From CBDCEG01 sp965215775 (GTDB lineage: Bacteria > Pseudomonadota > Gammaproteobacteria > Cardiobacteriales > Ostreibacteriaceae), in contig CBDCEG010000017.1 of the NCBI GenBank assembly GCA_965215775.1, positions 1 through 64,000 on the forward strand: a stretch of DNA of 64,000 bases. Direction: 5' to 3'. A model generated the notes under the pieces. It saw only the letters and a program-made list of their open reading frames with translations, ran no database searches and was not told the DNA's origin. Every line of letters starts with the position of its first letter. Position 1 is the stretch's first letter. Positions 44,565 through 54,528 of the stretch are shown here, one piece after another. The translations under genes and the position numbers were made by a program.

Positions 44565-45827
44565 TTATTTCCAACCAGAACCTTTAAGTCTTTTTAGTTT
44601 TGCATCTAATTTTTTAAAGTTTTTATCAACAGTTCCTTCACCAGCTAAAGTATTATGAACTGCAGTCCAAAATTCTTTTGAAACTTCATTATAGCTTTTC
44701 ATAGTAGGAGCTGATGGTCTTGGCACTGCATTTAGGAAAATATTTTTCCAGCTTGCAACAACAGGAGCTTTTTCTTTAACTTCTGCATCATCATAAAGAG
44801 CCATTAAAGTTGGTAGTTTAGAGCTTTTTATAGCTTGTTGCTTTTGAACTTCAGGAGAAACTAAAAACTTAACTAACTCAATTGAAGCTTCTTGATTTTT
44901 AGAATATTTAGAAATTACCCAATTCCAACCACCAAGAGTTGCAGCAGAACCTTCACCACCAGATGGAAGAGGAACTAATCCAAACTTATTAGCAATTGCA
45001 GATTTCTCACCTTGACCAAGTGAATAAGCATAAGGCCAGTTACGCATAAACGCTGCATTTCCAAGTTGCCAAATACCACGAGACTCTTCCTCTGTATAAG
45101 CTAAAACACCTTTTGGAGAAATATCACCAATCCAGCTTTTAACCATAGTTATAGCCGCTTTTGCTTTTTCATTATTGATTGAAATTGAACCATCAGCCTC
45201 AACTATTTGACCACCACCTGCACTTTTCACCCATTCAAGAGCATCACAAGTTAGACCTTCATAAGCAGACGCTTGAAAAACAAAACCATAAAACTTTTTA
45301 TTTCCAGCTTTTCTTTCACCTTCTTGAATTATTTTTGCAGACTTAGCCATCTCTTCCCAAGTTTTTGGAATTGGCTGTTTGTATTTTTCTAACAAATCTT
45401 TACGATAATAAAGACCTGGTGCATCAGTATACCAAGGCATACCAACTAACTTACCATTTACAGTTTGTGATTCAATTATTGATGGAAAGAAATTTTTAAC
45501 AATATCTTTAGTATAAGGAGTTAAATCAACTAAATGCTTGGCAATTTGTGGCGCCCATATAACATCAGATTTATAAATATCTATATCTGAGCTTTTTGAC
45601 GATAACCAAAGTTTATATTGACCAAATTGATCTGTTGTTGATTTTGGCATTCCAGTTATTTTCACTGTATGCCCAGTTTTCTTTTCAAATGTATCTAAAA
45701 AGCCTCTAAGTGTTTTCAGGTCGTCCCCAACAGCACCACTAACAATTGATATTTTTGCGGCTGATGCCGAAGATATCAAAGCTGCTCCAGCTACTGCTGC
45801 GATTAATGTTTTTAATTTAAATTTCAT
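44565..45827 (-). CDS. Alpha-glucoside ABC transporter substrate-binding protein (AglE/ThuE type)
   Basis: Periplasmic binding protein, first gene of the uptake operon. The 420-residue precursor has a signal peptide (LKTLIAAVAGAALISSASAA). The mature protein is a family 1 solute-binding protein with sugar-contact and hinge regions such as VDLTPYTKDIV, VGMPWYTDAPGLYYRKDLLEKY, MRNWPYAYSLGQ and TLGGWNWVISKYSKN. The YTDAPGLYYRKDLL element resembles trehalose/sucrose/alpha-glucoside binders. The gene order binding protein-permease-permease-glucosidase-ATPase is that of rhizobial aglEFGAK. Confidence 0.92.
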   Translation of the reverse strand: MKFKLKTLIAAVAGAALISSASAAKISIVSGAVGDDLKTLRGFLDTFEKKTGHTVKITGMPKSTTDQFGQYKLWLSSKSSDIDIYKSDVIWAPQIAKHLVDLTPYTKDIVKNFFPSIIESQTVNGKLVGMPWYTDAPGLYYRKDLLEKYKQPIPKTWEEMAKSAKIIQEGERKAGNKKFYGFVFQASAYEGLTCDALEWVKSAGGGQIVEADGSISINNEKAKAAITMVKSWIGDISPKGVLAYTEEESRGIWQLGNAAFMRNWPYAYSLGQGEKSAIANKFGLVPLPSGGEGSAATLGGWNWVISKYSKNQEASIELVKFLVSPEVQKQQAIKSSKLPTLMALYDDAEVKEKAPVVASWKNIFLNAVPRPSAPTMKSYNEVSKEFWTAVHNTLAGEGTVDKNFKKLDAKLKRLKGSGWK

Positions 45828-45933
45828 AGTAAGTCCTCATAGTTATTTATTAATAAATTTGACTCTAAACAAATATTTAACACAAACAAACTAATAAGTA
45901 TATTATTAGCTCACTTAATCAAATACAGCAAAG

Positions 45934-45939
45934 ATTATA
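45934..45939 (-). promoter_or_regulatory. Candidate extended -10 promoter of the alpha-glucoside operon
   Basis: On the minus strand the sequence TG-T-TATAAT (TATAAT at 45939-45934) gives an extended -10 element about 107 bp before the binding-protein ATG. TTGCAA upstream is 20 bp away, too far for a normal -35. Tentative in this AT-rich context. Confidence 0.35.
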
Positions 45940-46019
45940 ACAGTTATTAATAGTTAAGTTTGCAATTATCATCATTAATAACCAAGTAAACAACTAGGTT
46001 ATAACTACTGCTTAGCGGT

Positions 46020-46036
46020 AGCATTAGCTTAATGCT
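46020..46036. other. Small perfect hairpin between yhiN-type and sugar-binding genes
   Basis: AGCATTA (46020-46026) pairs with TAATGCT (46030-46036) around a 3-nt loop. On the minus strand it lies 88 bp beyond the flavoprotein stop and is not followed by a T-run, so it is a poor intrinsic terminator. It could be an operator for the sugar operon instead. The rest of the 296-bp gap holds no visible gene. Confidence 0.4.
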
Positions 46037-46123
46037 TTATTGCTTGATACTTTATTGTTTAAATGATTTTTTAGTAACTATTGATATTACCTAAGAAACG
46101 ATAAAACACAGACAAAAATCAAA

Positions 46124-47317
46124 CTAATTTTCAGCCTCAAAGCTATCACCACAACACCATCCAGATGACCAAGCCCATTGTAAATTATAACCACCAAGCC
46201 AGCCAGTTACATCAACAGCCTCACCTATAAAATATAAGCCTTTTTGTTTTTTTACTTGCATTGTTTTAGAAGATAATTCATCAGTTGAAACTCCACCCAA
46301 GCAAACTTCTGCTTTTTTCATTCCCTCAGTTGAGGCTGGTGTTATTTGCCAGTTACTTAAAAACTCTGAAACTTGTTTTAGAACCTTATCTGAATATGTT
46401 TGAATTGCTTTATTTTCAAAGTATAAACTAGTTATCTTATCTGCTAATTTTTGTGGAATGTAAGTTGATATTACTGTTGATAATAGTTTATTTGAATTAT
46501 CTTGCTTTGCTTTTTGCAAAACTGAATAAACATCAACATTTCCCACCAAATTTATACTCAAAGTATCTCCTTTTTTCCAATATGAGGAAATTTGCAAAAT
46601 AACAGGACCGCTTAAACCACGATGAGTAAAAAGCATACTCTCACTAAAGCTAATACCATTACAGCTAACAGTTACTTTATGAGAGACCCCTTCTAAGCCT
46701 TTATTTAATGTTTGAAGAATTTCAGGCATCAAAGTAAAAGGAACTAATGCAGGAGAAAAAGGAATATTTTTAACCTTAAACTGTTTAGCAATTCTTAATG
46801 CAAAATCAGTTGCACCAATTTTAGGAATAGATGAACCACCTGTTGCTATAACTAAATTTGCACAAGTTATCATTTGTTCGTTTGCAGTAATTGAATATAA
46901 ATTATCTGAGTATTCTATTTTCTCTATATTTTGTTCTAAAATAGCATCAACGCCTGCTTTTTCTGCTTCACTAACTAACATTTCTATTATTAATTCTGAC
47001 CTTTCATCACAAAACAATTGCCCCAAATTTCTTTCTTCATAGCTTATTTCATACTTATTTAAAAGCTCAATAAAATGCCATTGTGTATAGCGTGAAAGTG
47101 CAGATTTACAAAAGTGTTCATTTTGTGATAAATAATTTTCAGAGGTGATATCCAAATTACTAAAATTACAACGACCACCACCTGATATTAGTATTTTATT
47201 ACCTATTTTATCGTTTTTTTCCAAAACCAAAACCGAGTTACCTTTTTGAGCAGCTCTTGTTGCACACATTAATCCAGCTGCCCCAGCCCCTATAATTACC
47301 ACATCATAATTTATCAT
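46124..47317 (-). CDS. NAD(P)/FAD-dependent oxidoreductase, YhiN/BaiN (HI0933) family
   Basis: A 397-residue flavoprotein with an N-terminal FAD-binding Rossmann motif (YDVVIIGAGAAGLMCATRAAQKGNSVLVLEKND) and the family signature KILISGGGRCNFSN. Further family blocks are SALSRYTQWHFIELLNKYEI, RNLGQLFCDERSE, LVIATGGSSIPKIGATDFALRIAKQF and FTHRGLSGPVILQISSYW, and it ends with FIGEAVDVTGWLGGYNLQWAWSSG. Physiological substrate unknown in most bacteria. It starts immediately after the folC stop (TAAATG), so the two are co-translated. Confidence 0.93.
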   Translation of the reverse strand: MINYDVVIIGAGAAGLMCATRAAQKGNSVLVLEKNDKIGNKILISGGGRCNFSNLDITSENYLSQNEHFCKSALSRYTQWHFIELLNKYEISYEERNLGQLFCDERSELIIEMLVSEAEKAGVDAILEQNIEKIEYSDNLYSITANEQMITCANLVIATGGSSIPKIGATDFALRIAKQFKVKNIPFSPALVPFTLMPEILQTLNKGLEGVSHKVTVSCNGISFSESMLFTHRGLSGPVILQISSYWKKGDTLSINLVGNVDVYSVLQKAKQDNSNKLLSTVISTYIPQKLADKITSLYFENKAIQTYSDKVLKQVSEFLSNWQITPASTEGMKKAEVCLGGVSTDELSSKTMQVKKQKGLYFIGEAVDVTGWLGGYNLQWAWSSGWCCGDSFEAEN

Positions 47318-48607
47318 TTAATTCTCTTTTTTTATTTTATCTAGTATTTTTGAAACCACAAAAAACGAGCCAAAGCATACAATCAAATCATTATCTTTTG
47401 CTTCATTCTTTACAGCCATTAAAGCTTGATTTACACTGTCAAACGACTTTGCTTTTTTATTGCTTATTTTTTTTAGTTCTTCCTTCAAATCTTTTGCTAA
47501 AGCTGTTCTATCACTATCTAGCTTTGCTAAAAAATATTTCGCATCAATATTTACAAATGAATTTAAAATTTCACTTATATTTTTATCTTTTAAAATTCCT
47601 ATCACAAAGTAAATTTGATTATATTTTTCAGATATTTTGCGTATATATTCAGCCAAATTATTGGCTGCCCCTTGATTATGTGCAACATCAACTATAATAT
47701 CAGGTTTACTTGATACTTTTTGCAACCTTCCTATCAGATTAAAATCTTGAAAACATTCTGTTATGTTTTCTATATTCTCTAACAAACTAAAACTATCCAA
47801 AACTTGCAAAATCCCAGCCAAATTTCGTTGCTGGTGTTTACCTTTTGAGATTATAGAATTTGGGATTTGCAAAACCTTCCCAGATTTAAGCTTAACAATT
47901 TCATCATACGATATTTGATAGTCATAACCTAACCTATTTAAAGTTATTTTATTATCCTTACAATAACTAATTAATTTTCTGCTAATCTGCTCATCTGCAT
48001 AAACTGAAACTTGATTTTCTCTAAAAACACCTGCTTTTTCAATTGCAATATTATCAATATTATTTCCCAAAAAGTTAGTATGATCTACACTTATACCTGT
48101 GATGATAGCAGCATCAGCATTGATTATATTAGTTGAATCAAGTCTTCCACCAAGCCCAACCTCAAGAATTGCAAAATCAACTTTTTGTTGGGCAAATATA
48201 ATAAAAGATGCAAGTGTTGCAACCTCAAAATAACTAAGAGTTGTCTCTCCCCTAGCCTTTTCAATGATTTTAAACGCATTTATTATTTGCTCATCGGAAC
48301 TATTTAAATCATTTATTTGAATTCTTTCGTTATATTTCAAAATATGCGGTGAAGTAAAACACCCAACCTTATAACCTAATTTTTTAAGTATCAAAACTAA
48401 CATTTTACAGCTAGAACCTTTTCCGTTAGTTCCAGCAACAGTTATTATTTTTTCTTTTGCTATTTTAGTTATATTATTTTGCTCACAAACCCTCTCCCAA
48501 ACCTCCAAAACCCTTTTAAGCCCCATATCTATCTCAAGATTATGTAAGTTTTCATAATATGAAAGCCATTGTTCTAAGCTTTTATTGTTTTCTATTTTTT
48601 TCATCAT
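47318..48607 (-). CDS. folC: Folylpolyglutamate synthase / dihydrofolate synthase
   Basis: Adds glutamate to dihydropteroate and folates. The 429-residue Mur-ligase-fold protein has the N-terminal LEQWLSYYENLHNLEIDMGL, the P-loop VAGTNGKGSSCKML, GCFTSPHILKYNERIQIN, the omega/Mg region LEVGLGGRLDSTNIINAD, ISVDHTNFLG and the C-terminal DVAHNQGAANNLAEYI. Length matches the bifunctional FolC. It precedes the flavoprotein gene without a gap. Confidence 0.95.
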   Translation of the reverse strand: MMKKIENNKSLEQWLSYYENLHNLEIDMGLKRVLEVWERVCEQNNITKIAKEKIITVAGTNGKGSSCKMLVLILKKLGYKVGCFTSPHILKYNERIQINDLNSSDEQIINAFKIIEKARGETTLSYFEVATLASFIIFAQQKVDFAILEVGLGGRLDSTNIINADAAIITGISVDHTNFLGNNIDNIAIEKAGVFRENQVSVYADEQISRKLISYCKDNKITLNRLGYDYQISYDEIVKLKSGKVLQIPNSIISKGKHQQRNLAGILQVLDSFSLLENIENITECFQDFNLIGRLQKVSSKPDIIVDVAHNQGAANNLAEYIRKISEKYNQIYFVIGILKDKNISEILNSFVNIDAKYFLAKLDSDRTALAKDLKEELKKISNKKAKSFDSVNQALMAVKNEAKDNDLIVCFGSFFVVSKILDKIKKEN

Positions 48608-48669
48608 AAATGTTATTAATTTAAGTTTAGCTAACTACTTGTTCACAAGCCTTAACTTTTATAAACTGA

Positions 48670-51522
48670 TTATTTTTTTCTAATGCAAACCAAATGTCTA
48701 TCACCATAAACATTATCTATACGGTTAACAGGGGTGAAATATTTACTTTGTTTTTGCTCTTCATTTAAGAAAATAGCTTGTTCTTGGCTATATGGTTTAT
48801 CCCAGTTTTGGGTTAAATCATAAACAGTATGCGGTGCGTTTATTAGTGGGTTATTTTCTTTTGTGAACTTACCTTTTTTAATATCTTGAATTTCATTATA
48901 AATTTGTTCCATAGCATCACAAAATCTATCTAACTCTTGTTTATCTTCGGACTCTGTTGGCTCAATCATCAAAGTGCCAGCAACTGGAAAAGACATAGTT
49001 GGTGCATGAAAACCAAAGTCCATTAACCTTTTTGCAATATCATCAACAGTAACATAATCATCAAATACTCTTGTATCAACAATGCATTCATGAGCAACAA
49101 GGTTATTTTTATCTGAATATAAAATTTCATAACCTATATTTCTTAATTTTTGGGCGATATAATTTGCATTTAGTATTGAGCTAACTGTTGCTTTTCGTAA
49201 ACCTTTCGCACCCATCATTTTCATATACGACCAAGTAATCGGTAGAATTGACGCACTTCCCCAAGCACTTGCGGAAACAACATCTCCTTTCAAATTTAAA
49301 TCTGTTACACAATGATTTGGTAGAAATTTGGTCAGATGAGACTTAACACCTATAGGACCAACACCAGGTCCACCACCACCATGAGGTATTGCAAATGTTT
49401 TATGTAAATTTAAATGAGAAACATCTGCACCAAATTTACCAGGGGCGGAAAGTCCAACTTGAGCCTGTAAATTTGCTCCATCAAGATAAATTTGCCCACC
49501 ATTTTTATGAATTATCTCACAAACCTCAACAACTGAAGTTTCAAACACCCCATGCGTTGATGGATAAGTTATCATTATTGCTGATAAGGTATCTTTATAC
49601 TCTTCTGCTTTTTGTTTTAAATCTACAATATCAATATTTCCATAATTATCACACAAAACTGTTATAACTTTCATACCTGCAAGTGTTGCAGAAGCTGGAT
49701 TTGTCCCATGAGCAGAATTTGGAATTAAACAAATATTTCTTTGCTCATCTCCCCTACTCTTATGGTAATTTTTAATTGCTAGTAAACCTGCATATTCTCC
49801 TTGCGCACCAGAGTTTGGCTGTAGTGAAATAGCATCATAACCTGTTGCTTCACAAAGCATTTGTTCTAAGTCCTTGAATAATTCAATGTATCCTTGATAT
49901 TGTGATTTGGGTGCAAATGGGTGAATATTATTAAACTTTGCCCAGCTTACAGGAGCCATTGCCGTTGCTGGGTTAAGCTTCATCGTGCAAGAACCTAGAG
50001 GTATCATTGTTCTATCCAAAGCCAAGTCAAAATCTGCTAATTTTCGTAAATAACGCATCATTGAAGTTTCACTATGATACGAGTTAAAAACAGGATGTGT
50101 TAAGTATTTAGATGTTCTAACCAGTTGTTTTGGAATTGAATTATTTACATTTGCACTTTCATCATTAGAATTAGTTTTCAACCCAAAAATATCAATTAAC
50201 TTATTTATCTCTTTGCAAGTTGTAACTTCATCAAGTGAAATTGAAATAATATTACTATTATTTTTCTTTCTAATTCTAAAGTTTATCTTTTCTTTTTTTG
50301 CATTTTCTATAATTTGTGCAAATTCATCTTTACAATTAATAGTTAAAGTATCAAAAAAAGTTTTATTTATAACTTTAAAACCACCTTTTTCTAAGCTTGA
50401 TTTTAGTGAATTTGTATAATTATTTATTCTTTGAGCTAATTCTTTCAATTTTTCAGCTCCATGATAAACAGCATATGCTCCTGCCATAATCGCAAGTAAT
50501 GCTTGAGCTGTGCAGATATTTGAACTAGCTTTTTCACGGCGAATATGTTGTTCCCTTGTTTGTAAAGCTAAGCGGTAAGCTGGTTTCCCATTACTATCAA
50601 CAGAAACACCAACTATTCTTCCTGGTATATTTCTTTTTTCTTTAGCTGTTGTTGCCATATAAGCAGCGTGAGGACCTCCAAACCCAAGTGGAACACCAAA
50701 TCGTTGTGTATTTCCAACAGCAATATCAGCACCTAATTCAGCAGGTGGAGTTATTAAAGTAAGTGCTAAAATATCTGCAATCATTGCTACTTTTACTTTG
50801 TTTTTGTGTAAGTTATCAATTATATTATTATAATCAATAATTGCTCCATCAGAATTTGGATATTGAAATATTGCTCCAAAAACATTAGTTTCATCAAGCT
50901 TATCTAAAGAACCAATAATTAAGTTAATATCTTGGTGTTTAGCTCTTGTTTTTATAACTGATATTGTTTGTGGGAATATATTTTCACAAACAAAAAAGTT
51001 ATTAGATTTAGATTTAGATGATCTTTTACAAAAAGTCATTGCCTCAGCCGCCGCTGTTGCTTCATCAAGCATTGAAGCATTTGCAACATCAAACCCAGTT
51101 AAATCACAAACCATTGTTTGGAAATTAATCAAAGCTTCTAATCGACCTTGTGATATTTCAGGCTGATAAGGGGTGTAAGAAGTGTACCAAGCTGGGTTTT
51201 CAAATAGATTTCGTAAAATTACAGCTGGCGTATGTGTTCCATAATATCCTTGCCCAATTAATGAACGGAAATTTTGATTTTTTTCAGCGATTTTTTTTAA
51301 TTCTAAAGTTGCCTCAACTTCACTATAACCAACATCTGAGCTTATTTTATAATTTTCACCAAGGTAGATATTTTCTGGAACAACTTTTTGGACTAATTCT
51401 TCAGTTGTTTTAACTCCTAGAAACTCTAAAATAGCTTCTTGCTGATGGTTTCTATTACCAATATGACGCCTTGTAAATGTATCTATTGTCCCATTTTCAT
51501 TTGTAACATTATTTTTATTCAT
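48670..51522 (-). CDS. gcvP: Glycine dehydrogenase (decarboxylating), P protein
   Basis: PLP-dependent decarboxylating subunit of the glycine cleavage system. The 950-residue single-chain form begins with the typical DTFTRRHIGNRN, has GYYGTHTPAVILRNLFENPAWYTSYTPYQPEISQGRLE, a catalytic lysine in HLNLHKTFAIPHGGGGPGVGP, and the C-terminal GTLMIEPTESEDKQELDRFCDAM. Both halves of the duplicated fold are intact. gcvT and gcvH are not adjacent. The 109 bp upstream, shared with divergent mgsA, are too short to hold a recognisable glycine riboswitch. Confidence 0.97.
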   Translation of the reverse strand: MNKNNVTNENGTIDTFTRRHIGNRNHQQEAILEFLGVKTTEELVQKVVPENIYLGENYKISSDVGYSEVEATLELKKIAEKNQNFRSLIGQGYYGTHTPAVILRNLFENPAWYTSYTPYQPEISQGRLEALINFQTMVCDLTGFDVANASMLDEATAAAEAMTFCKRSSKSKSNNFFVCENIFPQTISVIKTRAKHQDINLIIGSLDKLDETNVFGAIFQYPNSDGAIIDYNNIIDNLHKNKVKVAMIADILALTLITPPAELGADIAVGNTQRFGVPLGFGGPHAAYMATTAKEKRNIPGRIVGVSVDSNGKPAYRLALQTREQHIRREKASSNICTAQALLAIMAGAYAVYHGAEKLKELAQRINNYTNSLKSSLEKGGFKVINKTFFDTLTINCKDEFAQIIENAKKEKINFRIRKKNNSNIISISLDEVTTCKEINKLIDIFGLKTNSNDESANVNNSIPKQLVRTSKYLTHPVFNSYHSETSMMRYLRKLADFDLALDRTMIPLGSCTMKLNPATAMAPVSWAKFNNIHPFAPKSQYQGYIELFKDLEQMLCEATGYDAISLQPNSGAQGEYAGLLAIKNYHKSRGDEQRNICLIPNSAHGTNPASATLAGMKVITVLCDNYGNIDIVDLKQKAEEYKDTLSAIMITYPSTHGVFETSVVEVCEIIHKNGGQIYLDGANLQAQVGLSAPGKFGADVSHLNLHKTFAIPHGGGGPGVGPIGVKSHLTKFLPNHCVTDLNLKGDVVSASAWGSASILPITWSYMKMMGAKGLRKATVSSILNANYIAQKLRNIGYEILYSDKNNLVAHECIVDTRVFDDYVTVDDIAKRLMDFGFHAPTMSFPVAGTLMIEPTESEDKQELDRFCDAMEQIYNEIQDIKKGKFTKENNPLINAPHTVYDLTQNWDKPYSQEQAIFLNEEQKQSKYFTPVNRIDNVYGDRHLVCIRKK

Positions 51523-51631
51523 AATCGCACCATTTCTTTATTATCTGTAACTTAAAGTTATCTCTAATATTAACATTTATTATAAAAAGAGTTATTATAA
51601 TATAATATTAAAGACAACTTGAAAATGAATA

Positions 51632-52087
51632 ATGAAAAAAGAAAACTTCAAAAAAATGAATATCGCAATTGTCGCTCATGATGCAAGGAAAAAGGATTTA
51701 TTAGAATGGGCTATAAAAAACTCTAGCAAATTACAACCTCATAATATTTTTTGCACAGGGACAACTGGAAAAGTGCTTAAAAAAGAGCTGGCTGGTGATA
51801 TGAATATAACTGCCCTGAAATCTGGACCTCTAGGTGGTGATCAGGAAATTGGTGTGAAAATCGCAAATAAAGAAATAGACTTTCTAATATTTATGATTGA
51901 TGGATTATCTATTCAGCCACATGATAGTGATGTCCGAGCATTACAACGCTTGGCTGTTATTTATAATGTTCCAACCGCTAACAACCAAGCGACTGCTGAA
52001 ATATGTATTAACTCCCCATTATTTGCAAATAAAAACTTTAATCCACAGTCTAATAACTTTGATAATTACATTAATAGAAAAATATAA
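51632..52087 (+). CDS. mgsA: Methylglyoxal synthase
   Basis: Converts dihydroxyacetone phosphate to methylglyoxal, a bypass relieving phosphorylated-sugar stress. The 151 residues show NIAIVAHDARKKDLLEWA, the phosphate-binding GTTGKVL, catalytic SGPLGGDQEIG, and IQPHDSDVRALQRLAVIYNVPTANNQATAE. The usual DPL element reads DGL here (FMIDGLSIQPHDSD). The first ATG is at 51632; an internal ATG at 51656 would fit the core start equally well. Two overlapping TATAAT boxes (51596-51606) lie about 30 bp upstream. Confidence 0.93.
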   Translation: MKKENFKKMNIAIVAHDARKKDLLEWAIKNSSKLQPHNIFCTGTTGKVLKKELAGDMNITALKSGPLGGDQEIGVKIANKEIDFLIFMIDGLSIQPHDSDVRALQRLAVIYNVPTANNQATAEICINSPLFANKNFNPQSNNFDNYINRKI

Positions 52088-52126
52088 AATAGCAAAGATA
52101 AATGATTAAGCGTATAATTATAGATT

Positions 52127-53014
52127 ATGACTATTACAGAATTAAAATATATTATCGCACTTGATCGCGAACGACATTTTGGCAAAGCTGCTCAAAAATG
52201 TTTTGTTAGCCAACCAACGCTCAGTATTGGAATTAAAAAGCTAGAAGAAGAACTTGGTATAAGTATTTTTGAAAGGTTAAATAATAAAGTAATTCCAACT
52301 CAAGCTGGCTTTGAAATTATTGAAGCGGCTAAAAAAACCATAATGCAAACCGAAGTTATTAAAGCAATAGCTTCTAAAAAAGATGACTTAAGTGGGAAAA
52401 TAAATCTGGGGGCTATTTACACAATCGCACCTTATTTATTACCTAAATTAATTCCTCAGCTAAAAAAACAAGCACCAAATTTAGATGTATATTTAGAAGA
52501 AAATTACACAAATAATCTAATTAGTAAATTAAAAGATGGAACACTAGATGTAGCAATTTTATCTTTACCAATCCAAGATTCTAACTTACTTTATATAGAA
52601 GAAGTTTATGAGGAAGATTTTGTCGCATTGGTTCCTATAAATAATAAATTAGCTGATAAAAAAACAATTGATACTGATGATTTTAAAGATGAAAAAGTTT
52701 TTCTTTTAGGTGGTGGGAATTGCTTTCGTGATCAAGTTCTGTCAGCTTGCCCTAATTGTTTGCCTATTGATATTTTTGAGCAAGAATTACTTAAAAGTTC
52801 CTCTCTTGAAACAATTAGAATGATGATTGCGGGTGGGCTTGGTGTTTCTATTTTCCCAAGAATGGGAATAATTAAAACAAAGAATATTGTTGAAAAAGAA
52901 TTTACCTCACCAAAACCAAAAAGAAAAATTGCACTTTGTTGGAGAAAAAGTTTCTTACAAACAGAAACAATCAATCTAATCAAAAAAACAATTTTAGCTA
53001 ACAAAAACAACTAA
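52127..53014 (+). CDS. oxyR: Hydrogen-peroxide-sensing LysR regulator OxyR
   Basis: Redox-switched activator of peroxide defence. The 295-residue LysR-type protein has the HTH typical of OxyR (HFGKAAQKCFVSQPTLSIGIKKLEEELG). The redox pair falls at exactly C199 and C208 (GNCFRDQVLSACP), the same positions as in E. coli OxyR. T100/H-region APYLLPKLIPQLKK and the C-terminal GGLGVSIFPRMGI also match. It lies 39 bp after mgsA and may share its transcript. Confidence 0.95.
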   Translation: MTITELKYIIALDRERHFGKAAQKCFVSQPTLSIGIKKLEEELGISIFERLNNKVIPTQAGFEIIEAAKKTIMQTEVIKAIASKKDDLSGKINLGAIYTIAPYLLPKLIPQLKKQAPNLDVYLEENYTNNLISKLKDGTLDVAILSLPIQDSNLLYIEEVYEEDFVALVPINNKLADKKTIDTDDFKDEKVFLLGGGNCFRDQVLSACPNCLPIDIFEQELLKSSSLETIRMMIAGGLGVSIFPRMGIIKTKNIVEKEFTSPKPKRKIALCWRKSFLQTETINLIKKTILANKNN

Positions 53015-53025
53015 CTAATAAAACA

Positions 53026-54528
53026 ATGGCACTAGCAACCGTATTATCTCGCTCACAAGCAGGAATGGAATCTCACCAAGTAATCATTGAAGTTCATTTA
53101 TCAAACGGACTTCCTGCTTTTGCAGTTGTTGGTTTACCTGAAGCTTCTGTGCGTGAAAGTAAAGACCGAGTTCGTGGAGCAATTCTAAATGCAGGATTTG
53201 AATTTCCGAATAGAAGAATTACTGTAAATTTAGCCCCAGCGGATGTCCCAAAAGATGGGACAAGGTATGACTTAGCAATCGCTGTAGGAATTTTAGTTGC
53301 AACAGAACAGCTTAATAAAAGCATTTTAAAGAATACTGAATTCATTGGAGAGCTTGCCTTGTCTGGGAAAATTCGTGGTGTTCGTGGAATTTTACCTTCA
53401 GCACTTGCATGTTCGGAAGAAAAGAATAAGTTAATATTACCCGAAGAAAATGAACAAGAAGCTGCTTTAATACAAAATTTACAAGGATTTAAAGCCAAAC
53501 ATATTTTAGATATTTTAGCTCATACGCATGGTAAAAATTTACAAGCTATAAATCTTATAAAAAAAGAAGAGTTTAAACAATTTCAAAAAGATTTCTCAGA
53601 AGTCCGTGGACAAGAACACGCCAAAAGGGTTTTAGTTATTGCAGCTGCTGGTGAGCATAATGTTTTGATGATTGGTCCACCAGGAACTGGTAAAAGTATG
53701 CTTGCTTCAAGAATACCAACAATACTACCAAAAATGACTGAAAAAGAATCTTTAGAAACTGCTTCTGTTTATTCTATTTCCCATCACGGTTTTCAAGTTG
53801 AAAATTGGTCAAAACGACCTTTTAGAAGCCCTCATCACACTTCATCATCTCCTGCAATTGTTGGTGGTGGAAGTATTCCAAAACCTGGTGAAATATCACT
53901 TGCACATAATGGAGTTTTATTTTTAGATGAACTTCCAGAATTTAGTAAAAATGTTTTAGAAGTTCTGCGTGAACCACTTGAAACAGGTAATATTTCAATT
54001 TCAAGAGCAACTAGACAAACAGAATATCCAGCTAATTTTCAGCTTATTGCTGCTATGAACCCCTGCCCTTGTGGATATTTGGGTGATACAAAAAGAAGGT
54101 GTAAAGATAGTCCAGACCAAGTTTCAAGATATAGAAATAAAATTTCAGGTCCGTTAATTGATAGGATTGATATAATTACTGAAGTTTCACGAATTGATCA
54201 CAAAAAACTATCTGACGAACCAAACCCTCAATATTCTAGCGAATTTATGCTACAACAAGTTGAACAAGCAAGGAACATTCAATATAAAAGACAAGGAGTT
54301 ACTAATGCAAGACTAACTCCAACAATGATAAATGATATTTGCAAATTAGATGAAACCTGCACAAATATGCTAAATAAAGCAGCAACTTCACTTGATTTAT
54401 CTATGCGAAGCTATCATCGTGTGCAAAAACTAGCTAGAACAATAGCAGACCTTGATAATTCAACAGATATTAAGCTAAATCATTTGGCTGAAGCTATACA
54501 ATTACGCCGAATGGCTTGGGGAGAATGA
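53026..54528 (+). CDS. comM: ComM / YifB family Mg-chelatase-like AAA+ helicase
   Basis: In Vibrio ComM is a hexameric branch-migration helicase for recombination of DNA taken up by transformation. The 500 residues include the N-terminal lon-like domain (VHLSNGLPAFAVVGLPEASVRESKDRVRGAI), Walker A GPPGTGKSMLASR, GVLFLDELPEFSKNVLEVLREPLE (Walker B), the zinc-like NPCPCGYLGD and a C-terminal helical lid (LSMRSYHRVQKLARTIADL). It starts 11 bp after oxyR. It converges with tcdA, the two coding regions overlapping by 27 bp at their 3' ends. Confidence 0.95.
   Translation: MALATVLSRSQAGMESHQVIIEVHLSNGLPAFAVVGLPEASVRESKDRVRGAILNAGFEFPNRRITVNLAPADVPKDGTRYDLAIAVGILVATEQLNKSILKNTEFIGELALSGKIRGVRGILPSALACSEEKNKLILPEENEQEAALIQNLQGFKAKHILDILAHTHGKNLQAINLIKKEEFKQFQKDFSEVRGQEHAKRVLVIAAAGEHNVLMIGPPGTGKSMLASRIPTILPKMTEKESLETASVYSISHHGFQVENWSKRPFRSPHHTSSSPAIVGGGSIPKPGEISLAHNGVLFLDELPEFSKNVLEVLREPLETGNISISRATRQTEYPANFQLIAAMNPCPCGYLGDTKRRCKDSPDQVSRYRNKISGPLIDRIDIITEVSRIDHKKLSDEPNPQYSSEFMLQQVEQARNIQYKRQGVTNARLTPTMINDICKLDETCTNMLNKAATSLDLSMRSYHRVQKLARTIADLDNSTDIKLNHLAEAIQLRRMAWGE

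Noticed and set aside
51523..51631. Glycine riboswitch upstream of gcvP.
   Set aside because: The space to divergent mgsA is only 109 bp and no conserved glycine-aptamer core was seen.
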